A DNA stretch of 19,102 nt from an uncultured Lysobacter sp. (lineage in GTDB: Bacteria; Pseudomonadota; Gammaproteobacteria; Xanthomonadales; Xanthomonadaceae): assembly GCA_946480055.1 (NCBI GenBank), contig CAMLID010000063.1, forward strand, positions 1-19,102, read 5' to 3'. Below are positions 1 through 7,571 of the stretch, one piece after another. The notes under the pieces are model-generated. The model was not told the origin of the DNA and made no database searches. It saw only the letters and a program-made list of their open reading frames with translations. The position numbers were made by a program, and so were the translations under genes. Numbering within the stretch: position 1 is the first letter of the stretch; each line of letters starts with the position of its first letter.

Positions 1-879
1 GCCGTGCTGGCGGCGGTCGCGGCCGCGCCGGCCCACGCCGCCGAACACAAGACGCATTCCTCCGGTCGCGAGCCGGCAGACCGCATACTTTCGGAAAGCA
101 TGCTCTCCGTCGTCACCCTCAACCTCTGGCACGATAAGGGCGATTGGCCGGCGCGGCAGCGCCAGATCGTCGCCGAACTGCGCCGTCTGCAGCCCGACGT
201 GATCGCGCTGCAGGAAGTGCTGCAGCACGAGAACCTGCCCAACCAGGCGCAGACCCTGGCCGAGGCCCTGGGTTACCGCGCCTACTTCGTCTCGGTCGAC
301 GCCGCCGACGCGCCGCGCCGTTACGGCAATGCGATCCTGAGCCGGTTCCCGGTGCTGTCGCTGGACTGGAAACCGCTGCAGCCCACCGACGACTACCGCA
401 CCGTCGCCCACGCCCGCATCGCCCTGGGCGGGCGCACGGTCAATCTCTACGCCACCCACCTGCACTACAAACCCGAAGGCGGCGCGATCCGCAAACGCCA
501 GATCGACGACCTGCTGGCCTACATCGACGCCAGCGCCGACGGCGCGCCCAGCATCGTCGCCGGCGACTTCAACGCGCCCGAGCACGCGCCCGAGTTCGCG
601 CAATTCCGCCAGCGCTTCGATAACGCCTACGGCCGCCTGCACCCGGGCATCGCCGACGATGCGCGCGAGCACAGCACCCTCAACCTCACCCAGTACGCGC
701 CGCTGCGCATCGACCACATTTGGTACGAACCGGCGGCATTCGCGGCCGACTCGGCGCAGATCCTGTTCAGCGCGCCCGACGCCGACGGCGTCTGGGCCTC
801 CGACCACTACGGCGTGCACACGCAGCTACGCCTGCTCCCGCGTCCCGCAGCGAACGCGCCTGGAAAGACCGGGCACTGA
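1..879 (+). CDS. Endonuclease/exonuclease/phosphatase family protein, secreted, 5'-partial
   Basis: The reading frame is open at base 1, and the first residues look like the end of a signal peptide (Ala/Val/Leu-rich, then AHAA before EHK), so the true start is probably upstream of the window. Counting from the GTG at base 4, the EEP fold motifs follow in order: LNLWHD (Asn40), ALQEV (metal Glu71), YGNAILSRFPV (107-117), ATHLH (His152), VAGDFN (Asp188, Asn190), IDHIW (237-238) and SDHYGV (Asp267, His268). This is a complete Mg-dependent phosphodiesterase active-site set. The family includes DNases, sphingomyelinases and inositol phosphatases; the substrate here cannot be told. The predicted site of action is the periplasm or outside the cell. 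An internal ATG at base 100 lacks a properly spaced ribosome binding site and would discard the export signal, so I do not favour it. Confidence 0.85.
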   Translation, partial: AVLAAVAAAPAHAAEHKTHSSGREPADRILSESMLSVVTLNLWHDKGDWPARQRQIVAELRRLQPDVIALQEVLQHENLPNQAQTLAEALGYRAYFVSVDAADAPRRYGNAILSRFPVLSLDWKPLQPTDDYRTVAHARIALGGRTVNLYATHLHYKPEGGAIRKRQIDDLLAYIDASADGAPSIVAGDFNAPEHAPEFAQFRQRFDNAYGRLHPGIADDAREHSTLNLTQYAPLRIDHIWYEPAAFAADSAQILFSAPDADGVWASDHYGVHTQLRLLPRPAANAPGKTGH

Positions 880-943
880 CGCCCTGGCGCGCGCCACCAC
901 GCGGGTCGCGCGCCAGGGGAATCGACCACATTGATCGACCACG

Positions 944-1014
944 GTGGGAGCGACGCAAGTCGCGATCGGATGGCGTCGCCGCCGCAGTTCGATCGCGACT
1001 TGCGTCGCTCCCAC
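944..1014. repeat. REPIN (inverted pair of GTGG-type REPs)
   Basis: Two perfect 25-nt arms (944-968 and 990-1014) face each other across a 21-nt spacer. Each arm carries the GTGG head typical of REP sequences, then a short hairpin (GCGAC, GCAA loop, GTCGC). It lies in the 185-base gap between the convergent EEP-family and DUF1801 genes. I see no gene in that gap. REP hairpins in such positions can stop transcription or protect mRNA ends; that role is inference here. Confidence 0.85.
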
Positions 1015-1064
1015 ACACCGCTGCCGCGATGCCGCTGGCGTTCGAGCGCCGCAGAGCCTGCGCA

Positions 1065-1673
1065 TCAACCGCCCATGTATTTCCAATTGCGCTGCTTGCC
1101 TTCGGCCAGCCATTCCACCGTCTGCTCGACGCGCTTGAGCCGGGTCGCTTCGCGCTTGGCCTCAGTGATCCATTCCACGTACTCGCGGCGGTGGCTGGGC
1201 GCAAACGCATCGAAGGTCTTGCGCGCCTTGGCGTTCTTCTTCAGCGCCGCGGCCAGATCCGGCGGCACGTCCACCGGCGGCTTGGGCGTCGCGCTCTTGG
1301 TCGAAGGCCGCTTCACGCCGGCGTCGATCAGGGCCATGGCCTGCTTCACGTAGCCGGACAGCTCGCGCTTGCCCGGCAGTTCCTTCACGCCGGTCAGGCG
1401 CCCGAACTGGCCCATGGCCTCGTCGCCCTTGCTGCCGTCGGGACCGACGATATTGGCGCCCTGCCAGAAGCCGAAGCTGGCGTGCTGCTTGAACGCGGCC
1501 ATGCCGCACAGGATCTGGCCGTGGTAGACGAAGCTGGGCATGCCCCACTTCAAGGTCTCCTCGACCTCGGGGCAGGCGCTGTGGATCACGCCGCGCAGAT
1601 GGGTGAGCAGCGGCCGGGCGAACTCCGCCGATTGGACGATGTAGGCGTCGATGCGCGGATCGGTCTGGCCCAT
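1065..1673 (-). CDS. DUF1801 / YdeI-like (OmdA) family protein
   Basis: A 202-residue soluble protein with no signal peptide or membrane segment. The N-terminal half (about residues 8-115) has the DUF1801 pattern, including TLKWGMPSF and FGFWQGA. The C-terminal part (about 135-200) is a YdeI/OmdA-type segment with PPDLAAAL, FDAFAPSHRREYVEWI and W-rich motifs. This domain pair is common in bacteria and its biochemical role is not established. The start at 1673 is supported by GGAGG six bases upstream. It is the last of five minus-strand genes and begins 39 bases after the ThpR stop, so co-transcription is plausible. It ends before the REPIN at 944-1014. Confidence 0.8.
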   Translation of the reverse strand: MGQTDPRIDAYIVQSAEFARPLLTHLRGVIHSACPEVEETLKWGMPSFVYHGQILCGMAAFKQHASFGFWQGANIVGPDGSKGDEAMGQFGRLTGVKELPGKRELSGYVKQAMALIDAGVKRPSTKSATPKPPVDVPPDLAAALKKNAKARKTFDAFAPSHRREYVEWITEAKREATRLKRVEQTVEWLAEGKQRNWKYMGG

Positions 1674-1712
1674 GACGGCCTCCGTGGCGAGGACGGCCTT
1701 ATTCTGCCCCGC

Positions 1713-2297
1713 TCACTCCGCCAGCGGCCACTGCCCCAGCACGGTGTAAGCATTGCGGCTGCCGAGCTGGCTGTGGATCAGGGCGAAATCCGCGACCCGC
1801 CACCGGATCGGCTCGACCGCGACCGGCGGATGCAGAGGGCCGGCGGCGTCGCGCACGACGGTCACGTGCGGGGTCAGGCTATGCCCGCCCTCCACCCGCA
1901 CGCCGCGCTTGGCCAGGGCGACGCCGAGCCGGTCCCACAGCGCCTGCAATCCGGCCGGCGTGCGCTCGCAGCCCAGCCACCAAGGAATCGAGCGATTGCG
2001 GAAACTGCCGGCGCGGTCCAGGCACAGATCGAACACGTCCGCGGCGACATCGGCCGCGGCCGCCTGCGCGGCTTGCGCGCGCTCGTCCTGGAAACGGTCG
2101 GCATCGCCGAGGAACTGCAGAGTCAGGTGATAACGATGCGCGCCGATCAAGCGGCCGCCGGCATCGTGACGCTGACGCAGGGCCGACGCGAGCTCGGCCA
2201 TGCGTTCGCGCGTGGCCGCATCGGGCAGCAGCGCGAAGAACAAACGGTGGATGTCGGAAGACGCTGCGGGCGCTGCGCCGAACAAGTTCTGTTGCAT
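1713..2297 (-). CDS. thpR: RNA 2',3'-cyclic phosphodiesterase (2'-5' RNA ligase family)
   Basis: The 194-residue length is usual for bacterial ThpR. Both catalytic HxT motifs of the 2H phosphoesterase superfamily are present: HLT at 57-59 inside YHLTLQFLGD, and HVT at 144-146 inside LTPHVTVVRD. The family hydrolyses 2',3'-cyclic phosphate ends of RNA and was first recognised by its ability to ligate tRNA halves through a 2'-5' bond; the cellular role in bacteria is poorly defined. The protein is predicted cytoplasmic. No good Shine-Dalgarno sequence precedes the ATG. The gene starts 34 bases after the stop of the HExxH protein, which suggests translation within a longer message. Confidence 0.88.
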   Translation of the reverse strand: MQQNLFGAAPAASSDIHRLFFALLPDAATRERMAELASALRQRHDAGGRLIGAHRYHLTLQFLGDADRFQDERAQAAQAAAADVAADVFDLCLDRAGSFRNRSIPWWLGCERTPAGLQALWDRLGVALAKRGVRVEGGHSLTPHVTVVRDAAGPLHPPVAVEPIRWRVADFALIHSQLGSRNAYTVLGQWPLAE

Positions 2298-2331
2298 GTC
2301 CGGCAGTTTAACGCCCGCGGCTCCAACCGAC

Positions 2332-3444
2332 TCAGGTCTTCGGCGCGGCAGCGGCGGCCACAGGCGTTTCCGCCTCGCGTTTATGCGTGTCCTCGATCAG
2401 GACATCGCGCGCGGCGCGGCGCACCGCCTCGGGGTCGGACTGGCGCAGATCGCCGGTGGCCGGCAGGCCGAGCTTGGCCAGCACGTCGGCGATCACGCGC
2501 TTGTTCGCATACGGATGCGGATGATCGGGCTCGTCGTCCTGGCTGCGGTAGAAACGGTCGATCAACTTGATCCGAGTGTTGTCGGCCTTGGCCAGCTCGA
2601 CCAGCTTGGCGCGGTACTCCAGCGCCCACGCCGGCATGTCGGGCCAGCGCTTCATGTCGGCGTAGTGCTGGGATTCATGGCCGAGAAAACTGACCTGGAA
2701 ATCCTCGCCCTTCAGATCGCCGTAGGCCGAGCGCACCGCGTACAGGCCTTCGGGCTTGGCCCAACCGGCCGCGCCGGTGGAACCGCAGGCGCTGTAGTGG
2801 CTCCAGCCGCGGCTGAGCCAGCCGTCCATCACGAACACCTTGACCGGTTGCTGTTCGCCGCCGGGCAACGCGACGGTGTAGTCGCGCTCCTCCTGCTCGC
2901 CCCACAGGAACAGGTCGTACAGCGGCGGCGTGCGGCCCTGCAAGGGATGCAGACCGCTCGCGCGCAACTTGACGTTGATCCGTTCGCTCAACGCGTCGAA
3001 GGCCTCGTCGCCGTCGGCCGGCGGCTTCTCGCCGATCAGGGCGGCCAGATCGGCCTTGAGCTTGGCGTCCTCGGCCGGCCGCTGGGCCGGATCGCGGACC
3101 GCATGCCACCAGTAGCGCTGATAGATTTCGAGCACGCGCCGGGCCAGCGGATCGCTGACCTCGCCGGCCGACGGCGGCGGCGAATTGCGCTCGTGACGAT
3201 CGAGCATGCAAGTGCGGAATGCCGTGTCCTTGGCGTTGAACTGCTCGACCGGCGCCGCCTTCAAGGCCGTCAACGCGGTCGGCACGTCGGCGCGCAGCGA
3301 GGCGCCGAGCGCTTCGCTGACCGCCTTGGCGGCGAGCGGGCCGCTGGGCTCCGGCGTCGGCGCCGGAGTCTCGGCGGAACCGCCCAGCGCCCAGGCCATC
3401 AGCACGGGCAAAGCGGTCGCGGCGGACAACAGGGAAAGTTTCAT
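2332..3444 (-). CDS. Exported protein with HExxH motif, putative zinc metallopeptidase
   Basis: I do not recognise a named family. The 370-residue product has a likely signal peptide (residues 1 to about 24, basic start, hydrophobic core, cleavage near GSA-ET) followed by a Pro/Thr-rich linker. In the C-terminal half, GHESQHYAD gives an HExxH zinc motif (His256, Glu257, His260). Glutamates at 276 and 284, in a helix-like WALEYRAKLVEL, could supply a third ligand in gluzincin style. Aromatic-rich segments lie at about 108-115 and 205-218. The last residues are Ala-rich. The ATG at 3444 has GGAG eight bases upstream. The AraC-type regulator gene ends 39 bases upstream. Gene reality is certain; the peptidase call is inference from the motif. 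Confidence 0.7.
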   Translation of the reverse strand: MKLSLLSAATALPVLMAWALGGSAETPAPTPEPSGPLAAKAVSEALGASLRADVPTALTALKAAPVEQFNAKDTAFRTCMLDRHERNSPPPSAGEVSDPLARRVLEIYQRYWWHAVRDPAQRPAEDAKLKADLAALIGEKPPADGDEAFDALSERINVKLRASGLHPLQGRTPPLYDLFLWGEQEERDYTVALPGGEQQPVKVFVMDGWLSRGWSHYSACGSTGAAGWAKPEGLYAVRSAYGDLKGEDFQVSFLGHESQHYADMKRWPDMPAWALEYRAKLVELAKADNTRIKLIDRFYRSQDDEPDHPHPYANKRVIADVLAKLGLPATGDLRQSDPEAVRRAARDVLIEDTHKREAETPVAAAAAPKT

Positions 3445-3483
3445 CGCGAAGACTCCAAAGGCGCGGGGGGCGCGTTGGAGCCA

Positions 3484-4191
3484 TTAGGCCGCGATGGCGG
3501 CGTGCCGGTCTTGTACGTACTTGATCTGCCGCCGCAGCCGCGCCGGTGTGCAGCCGGCATGGGCGACGACGATCCGGTGCAGATGGCTCTGATCGGCGAA
3601 ACCCGCCGCCGCGGCCACCTCGGCCAGGGGCAGCGCACCGCCGAGCAACTGCAGGGCGCGACGCCAGCGCGCCTCGCGGCGCAAGGCGCGAGGCGACATG
3701 CCGTAGCTGCGGCTCAACGCGCGGCTGGCGTGCTCGGCCGAGACGCCGAGCCCCCGCGCGAGCACGGCGATGTCGTGTTCGGACTCGGCCATGGTGCGCA
3801 GCAGCTCGCCCTGCCAGTCGGGCAGTTCGACGGCGGCCTGCGGCCGGGCACAGGCCAGCAGTTCCGACAGACGCTGCGGGCAACGTTCGAACACCTCGAC
3901 CGCCTCGCGCAGGTCGTGCACCTGCCAGGCGCTGGCGGCCGGTTCGAAGTTCGCTTCGGCCAGTTCGATATTGATCGCGCTCGCGCCGAGCCCGCCGAAG
4001 CGGTCGCCGTGGGCGTGATAGGCCGGATGCAGGACCAAGGTGCCGGGGCGGCACGGCAGCGGGCCGTCGAGGCTGGATTCGGTGTAGTCGCCGTCCAGCA
4101 CCAAGGCGGCGTAAGGCGCGCGATGGCGATGCGTCGCCAGGGTCGCCCCGCGTGCGTGGCGGGTGCGGTAGGCGGCGCCGGCAGGATTCAC
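3484..4191 (-). CDS. AraC-family transcriptional regulator
   Basis: A 235-residue regulator. The N-terminal half (about 15-110) resembles a small cupin sensor domain, with HRHRAPYAALVLDG and PGTLVLHPAYHAHG. The C-terminal half (about 135-228) has the paired AraC helix-turn-helix, with HDIAVLARGLGVSAEHASRA and LAEVAAAAGFADQSHLHR. The start is a GTG at 4191 whose sequence overlaps the preceding stop as GTGA; CGGAG lies about nine bases upstream inside the SRPBCC gene. The overlap indicates translational coupling. The inducer and targets are unknown; control of its own cluster is a reasonable guess only. Confidence 0.88.
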   Translation of the reverse strand: MNPAGAAYRTRHARGATLATHRHRAPYAALVLDGDYTESSLDGPLPCRPGTLVLHPAYHAHGDRFGGLGASAINIELAEANFEPAASAWQVHDLREAVEVFERCPQRLSELLACARPQAAVELPDWQGELLRTMAESEHDIAVLARGLGVSAEHASRALSRSYGMSPRALRREARWRRALQLLGGALPLAEVAAAAGFADQSHLHRIVVAHAGCTPARLRRQIKYVQDRHAAIAA

Positions 4192-4853
4192 TCGCGCGGC
4201 TCCGAGGGTGTGGCTGGCGTGCTGTCGGTCTGGGAACCGGTGCGCTCCGAACCGGTGCGCTCCGAACCAGCGCGCGCGTCGCCGGATGCACCGGCACCGG
4301 CCGCGCCCGAGCGGGTACCCGGCCTGCGCAGGTAATCGGCCAGACCGAGCAGTTGCAGGCCCTGGACCTTGTCGACCACCGGCGCGAATTTGCTCAGATC
4401 ATCCGGCGTGTAGCCGCCGGCGCGATAGCTCAGGGTGATGCGGGTGCCGCCGCCGTCGGCCGGCGCCAGGCGGAATTCCATCGCGCCGCTCAGTCCCATG
4501 CCCTGCAGCGGACCGAGCCCGCCGAGCAGGCGCAGGGTCTTGCCGGGATCGACGAAGGCCACGGTCATGTGCAGCGCCTGCTGCTGGCCGTCGAGGTTGG
4601 CTTCGCAAAAGCAGCCGCCGGCGCGCGGCTCGATCGAGAGCCTGGATTGCGCGCCCCACCAGGTGTGGTCCTTCGGCCACCAGCGATCGACGTCGCCGAC
4701 CAGCGCCTTCCAGGCCGTCGCCTGATCGACCGGCACGACCTGCTCGTTCTCGATGCTGAAGCCGTTCGCGGCGACATCCTTGACCGCGGCCGAGGCCGCA
4801 CCGCTGGCGCCCAGCAACAGCGCCGCGGCACATGCCATTGCGATCCGATCCAT
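4188..4853 (-). CDS. Exported SRPBCC (START/Bet v1-like) family protein
   Basis: A 221-residue protein with a signal peptide (residues 1-22, ending ASAA) and an SRPBCC fold over about 30-170: PVDQATAWKALVGDVDRWWPK, then HTWWGAQSRLSIEPRAGG, GGGTRITLSYRAGGY. This fold makes a hydrophobic ligand pocket; the cytoplasmic relatives are often annotated AHSA1-like. The C-terminal 40 residues are a low-complexity Gly/Ser/Thr/Glu tail that contains a short tandem repeat (GSERT twice). GAGGAGG six bases before the ATG is a strong ribosome binding site. It is the first gene of the minus-strand cluster and overlaps the AraC-type regulator by four bases. The ligand is unknown. Confidence 0.8.
   Translation of the reverse strand: MDRIAMACAAALLLGASGAASAAVKDVAANGFSIENEQVVPVDQATAWKALVGDVDRWWPKDHTWWGAQSRLSIEPRAGGCFCEANLDGQQQALHMTVAFVDPGKTLRLLGGLGPLQGMGLSGAMEFRLAPADGGGTRITLSYRAGGYTPDDLSKFAPVVDKVQGLQLLGLADYLRRPGTRSGAAGAGASGDARAGSERTGSERTGSQTDSTPATPSEPRE
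4234..4268 (-). repeat. 15-bp in-frame tandem repeat, about 2.3 copies
   Basis: The unit gaaccggtgcgctcc occurs perfectly at 4234-4248 and 4249-4263, followed by five more bases. It encodes GSERT repeats in the tail of the SRPBCC protein. Fifteen bases is a whole number of codons, so copy number can change without shifting the frame or the overlap with the AraC gene. Confidence 0.9.
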
Positions 4854-4992
4854 AGCCGCCCTCCTCTCGCCGAGCCCACGTCGGGCCGATGCGGCGATTA
4901 GGAACCGGGGCCGTGCCGGCGCGCAAGCGACGGAAGTTGGGGGCGCCGCGGCTGCCTGCGAACGAAACCGCCGCGGTCAGTCGGAACGCGCA

Positions 4993-5014
4993 TCGCGGCT
5001 CACGCCGCTCCCAC
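4993..5014 (-). repeat. Solo REP, GTGG type, reverse orientation
   Basis: The reverse complement reads GTGG followed by a hairpin with stem GCGGC/GCCGC and a GTGA loop. It opens the 494-base gene-free stretch between the SRPBCC and uup starts/ends (4854-5347). That stretch holds REP copies, a 75-bp duplication and no credible gene; from 4854 to 4992 I see nothing recognisable beyond the upstream region of the SRPBCC gene. Confidence 0.75.
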
Positions 5015-5079
5015 AGCCGGGGCCGCCCGACCTTCGAGCAGATCCACCGCCTTGGGGTAGGAGCGGCGTAAGCCGCGAC
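5005..5079 (+). repeat. 75-bp direct repeat, copy 1
   Basis: Bases 5005-5079 are identical to 5202-5276, an offset of 197. The unit consists of the end of a reverse REP, a unique 40-base middle, and a complete forward GTAG-type REP up to its CGCGAC tail. One mismatch (C/T) follows and then GCG agrees again. Confidence 0.95.
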
Positions 5080-5125
5080 CGCGCACCTTCGGCAACGACG
5101 GGGTCGCGGCTCACGCCGCTCCTAC
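5057..5125. repeat. REPIN (inverted pair of GTAG-type REPs)
   Basis: The forward REP starts GTAG at 5057 with core GCGGC, GTAA loop, GCCGC. The reverse REP ends CTAC at 5122-5125 with a GTGA loop on its own strand. The arms differ at one position. The spacer is about 20 bases. Confidence 0.85.
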
Positions 5126-5201
5126 CCAACAGCCATCACCGCGATAACGCCCTTCCCTACGCAAACCGCAATTCGCCGTGCTCCGCGCAAACCGCCGCAC
5201 C

Positions 5202-5276
5202 CCGCTCCCACAGCCGGGGCCGCCCGACCTTCGAGCAGATCCACCGCCTTGGGGTAGGAGCGGCGTAAGCCGCGAC
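5202..5276 (+). repeat. 75-bp direct repeat, copy 2
   Basis: Perfect copy of 5005-5079. Here the reverse REP at the left edge is cut to its last ten bases (ccgctcccac), and the forward GTAG REP at 5254-5276 has no facing partner. This marks copy 2 as the product of a partial duplication. Confidence 0.95.
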
Positions 5277-5347
5277 TGCGTAGCCACCGATCGCGGTGCC
5301 CACCAGAGGAAACCGCGATCCAGCACAACACCTATGGCCGAAGCCGC

Positions 5348-7255
5348 TCAGCCCTCGAGCTCGCTCCAGCGGCCATAGGCACGGTCGAGTTCGGCCTGGG
5401 TCTTGGCGAGTTCGGCGTTGTGCGCCGCCATCGCCGCGGCGTCGCGCTGGTAGAACGCGGGCTCGTTCATCTGCACGGTCAATGCGGCGACGCGCGTCTC
5501 CAGGGTTTCGATCAGCGCCGGCAGTTGCTCCAGCTCGCGCGTTTCCTTGTAGCTGAGCTTGCGCTTGGCCACCACCGGCGCGACGGCTTCGACCTTCGCC
5601 GGCTCGGCCTTGCTTGCTCCCGCAACGGCCGCGCCGGGCTTGCCCGCGCCGACCGACGCCACCGGACGCTGGCGCAGCCAGTCGGTGTAGCCGCCGACGT
5701 ACTCGCCGACCCGGCCCTCGCCTTCCATCACCAGGGTCGAGGTCACCACGTTGTCGAGGAAGTCGCGGTCGTGGCTGACCAACAGCAAGGTGCCCGGATA
5801 GTCGCCGAGCAGCTCTTCCAGCAGCTCCAGCGTCTCCACGTCGAGGTCGTTGGTCGGTTCGTCCATCACCAGCAGGTTGGACGGCTGCGCGAACAGCTTG
5901 GCCAGCAGCAAGCGGTTGCGCTCGCCGCCGGACAAACGCGTGATCGGCGCGCGCGCGCGTTCGGGCGTGAACAGGAAGTCCTGCAGGTAGCCGATCACGT
6001 GTTTGCTCTTGCCGCCGACCTCGACGAACTCGCGGCCCTCGGCGACGTTCTCGATCGCGTTCCAGTCCTCGCGCAAGGTCGCGCGGTACTGGTCGAAATA
6101 CGCGATCTGCAGCTTGCTGCCTTCGCGCACTTCGCCGGACTTGGGCTGCAGCTCGCCGAGCAGGATCTTGAGCAAGGTGGTCTTGCCGCTGCCGTTGGGC
6201 CCGATCAGGCCGATCCGGTCGCCGCGGAAGATCGTGGTCGAGACGTCGCGCAACAGCAGCTTGCCGCCGAAATCGAACGACACCGACTTGGTTTCGACAA
6301 CCTTGCGGCCGGAGGCTTCGTTCTGGGCGAAATCCATGCGCACGTTGCCGACGGTGTCGCGCCGGGCCTGGCGCTCGACCCGCATCGCCTTGAGCCGGCG
6401 CACGCGGCCTTCGTCGCGGGTGCGGCGGGCCTTGATGCCCTGGCGGATCCAGACTTCTTCCTGCGCCAGCAACTTGTCGAAACGGGCGCTCTCCTGGGCC
6501 TCGGCGTTCAGGCGCTCCTCGCGGCGACGCACGTAGTTCTCCCAATCGCCGGGCCAGCTGGTGACCTGGCCGCGATCGATCTCGACGATCCGGGTCGCCA
6601 GCGCGCGCAGGAAGCGGCGGTCGTGGGTCACGAACACCAGCGCGCTCTGCCAGGACTTGAGGAACTGTTCGAGCCAGTCGATGGCTTCGATGTCGAGGTG
6701 GTTGGTCGGTTCGTCCAGCAGCAGCAGGTCCGGCGCCGACACCAGCGCACGCGCCAGCAGCACGCGCCGCTTCATGCCGCCGGACAGGCCGGAGAATTCG
6801 ACGTCGCCGTCCAGGTCGAGCCGGGTCAGGGTCTCGGTGACGCGCTGATCCAGGCCCCAGCCTTGCGCGGCCTCGATCTTGGTCTGCACGTTGGCGACCG
6901 CGTCGGCGTCGTAGGTATCGGCGTGGGTCAGGTGGTGGTACTCGGCCAGCCAGTGGCCGAGTTCGCCCAGGCCGTCGGCGACCACGTCGAAGACGGTGCC
7001 GTTGGCGCCGGGCGGGACTTCCTGTTCGAGCCGGGCGATGCGGGTATTGCCGTCGCGGCGTCCGCCGTCGACCAGGATGCGGCCGTCGTCGGGCTGGATT
7101 TCCCCGGCGAGCAATTTCATGAGCGTGGACTTGCCCGCGCCGTTGCGACCGATCAGGGCGATGCGCTCACCAGGTTCGATGGACAGTTCGACGTTTTCGA
7201 GCAGGAGCGGGCCGCCGACGCTGTAGTCGACGTTCTGAACGGTGATCAAAGGCAT
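5348..7255 (-). CDS. uup: ABC-F family ATPase Uup
   Basis: A 635-residue soluble protein with two ABC ATPase domains and no membrane segment. Domain 1 has Walker A GRNGAGKST (36-44), signature LSGGM (157-161) and Walker B DEPTNHLD (181-188). The ABC-F linker is charged and helical (about 245-305). Domain 2 has GPNGSGKTT (352-360), LSGGE (441-445) and DEPTNDLD (465-472). After an Ala/Pro-rich stretch, residues about 566-635 form a coiled coil beginning KRKLSYKETRELEQLP, which is the C-terminal domain that distinguishes Uup from EttA, YbiT and YheS. ABC-F proteins act on the ribosome; Uup has also been tied to transposon excision and branched DNA in E. coli. A -10-like TACAAT sits exactly where it would give a leaderless transcript. 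Confidence 0.93.
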   Translation of the reverse strand: MPLITVQNVDYSVGGPLLLENVELSIEPGERIALIGRNGAGKSTLMKLLAGEIQPDDGRILVDGGRRDGNTRIARLEQEVPPGANGTVFDVVADGLGELGHWLAEYHHLTHADTYDADAVANVQTKIEAAQGWGLDQRVTETLTRLDLDGDVEFSGLSGGMKRRVLLARALVSAPDLLLLDEPTNHLDIEAIDWLEQFLKSWQSALVFVTHDRRFLRALATRIVEIDRGQVTSWPGDWENYVRRREERLNAEAQESARFDKLLAQEEVWIRQGIKARRTRDEGRVRRLKAMRVERQARRDTVGNVRMDFAQNEASGRKVVETKSVSFDFGGKLLLRDVSTTIFRGDRIGLIGPNGSGKTTLLKILLGELQPKSGEVREGSKLQIAYFDQYRATLREDWNAIENVAEGREFVEVGGKSKHVIGYLQDFLFTPERARAPITRLSGGERNRLLLAKLFAQPSNLLVMDEPTNDLDVETLELLEELLGDYPGTLLLVSHDRDFLDNVVTSTLVMEGEGRVGEYVGGYTDWLRQRPVASVGAGKPGAAVAGASKAEPAKVEAVAPVVAKRKLSYKETRELEQLPALIETLETRVAALTVQMNEPAFYQRDAAAMAAHNAELAKTQAELDRAYGRWSELEG

Positions 7256-7261
7256 CCGACC

Positions 7262-7267
7262 ATTGTA
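7262..7267 (-). promoter_or_regulatory. Candidate -10 element of uup
   Basis: On the minus strand TACAAT is followed by six bases and then the uup ATG, so transcription would begin at or next to the start codon. No Shine-Dalgarno sequence is seen and no good -35 hexamer is visible in the GC-rich upstream sequence. Confidence 0.4.
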
Positions 7268-7385
7268 GCCGGCGCACGCCCCCCGGGCGCCGTCCGGGCG
7301 CGCGCCGGACGCCGGCGCGGCGCATACTTGGGCCTAGCCGCCGGCATCGGGCCGCGGCCGCCGCCACCGAATCGAGGAGCCTGCC

Positions 7386-7502
7386 ATGAGCAAGGGCTTG
7401 GACCGCAAGAAGGAAACCAAGAAGAAACCGACCAAGACGATCAAGGAAAAGCGCGCCGAAAAGAACGAAAAGAAGGCCACCAAGGGCTTCGCGCCGACCT
7501 GA
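7386..7502 (+). CDS. Lys-rich 38-residue protein, hypothetical
   Basis: A short gene reading MSKGLDRKKETKKKPTKT at its start and ending GFAPT. GAGGAG at 7374-7379, six bases before the ATG, is an excellent ribosome binding site. About 14 of 38 residues are Lys, and nearly half are basic, so it is predicted to bind nucleic acid or the ribosome, or to be intrinsically disordered. I recall similar short conserved hypothetical proteins in proteobacteria; no function is known to me. It is divergent from uup, with a 130-base gap. CATACT at 7322-7327 may be its -10 box. Confidence 0.75.
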   Translation: MSKGLDRKKETKKKPTKTIKEKRAEKNEKKATKGFAPT

Positions 7503-7532
7503 TCGGGTCGATCCGATCCGTCACCACCCGCG

Positions 7533-7550
7533 CCCGCGCGTTCGCGCGGG
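7533..7550. terminator. Hairpin between convergent genes, possible bidirectional terminator
   Basis: cccgcgcg and cgcgcggg flank a tt, giving a strong GC stem around a TTCG centre. It lies between the Lys-rich gene and the convergent GST gene. No T-tract follows, so intrinsic termination is uncertain. Confidence 0.35.
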
Positions 7551-7571
7551 CCGCGTACCGGGCCCGCCCGC

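Noticed and set aside
720..2570. Long plus-strand open frame across 1065-2297
   Set aside because: It is antisense to the DUF1801 and thpR genes, whose proteins have clear family motifs. High GC content keeps antisense frames open.
2200..4335. Long plus-strand open frame of about 710 codons
   Set aside because: It is antisense to the HExxH, AraC and SRPBCC genes and has no recognisable motif; composition is the typical Arg/Ala/Gly shadow of GC-rich DNA.
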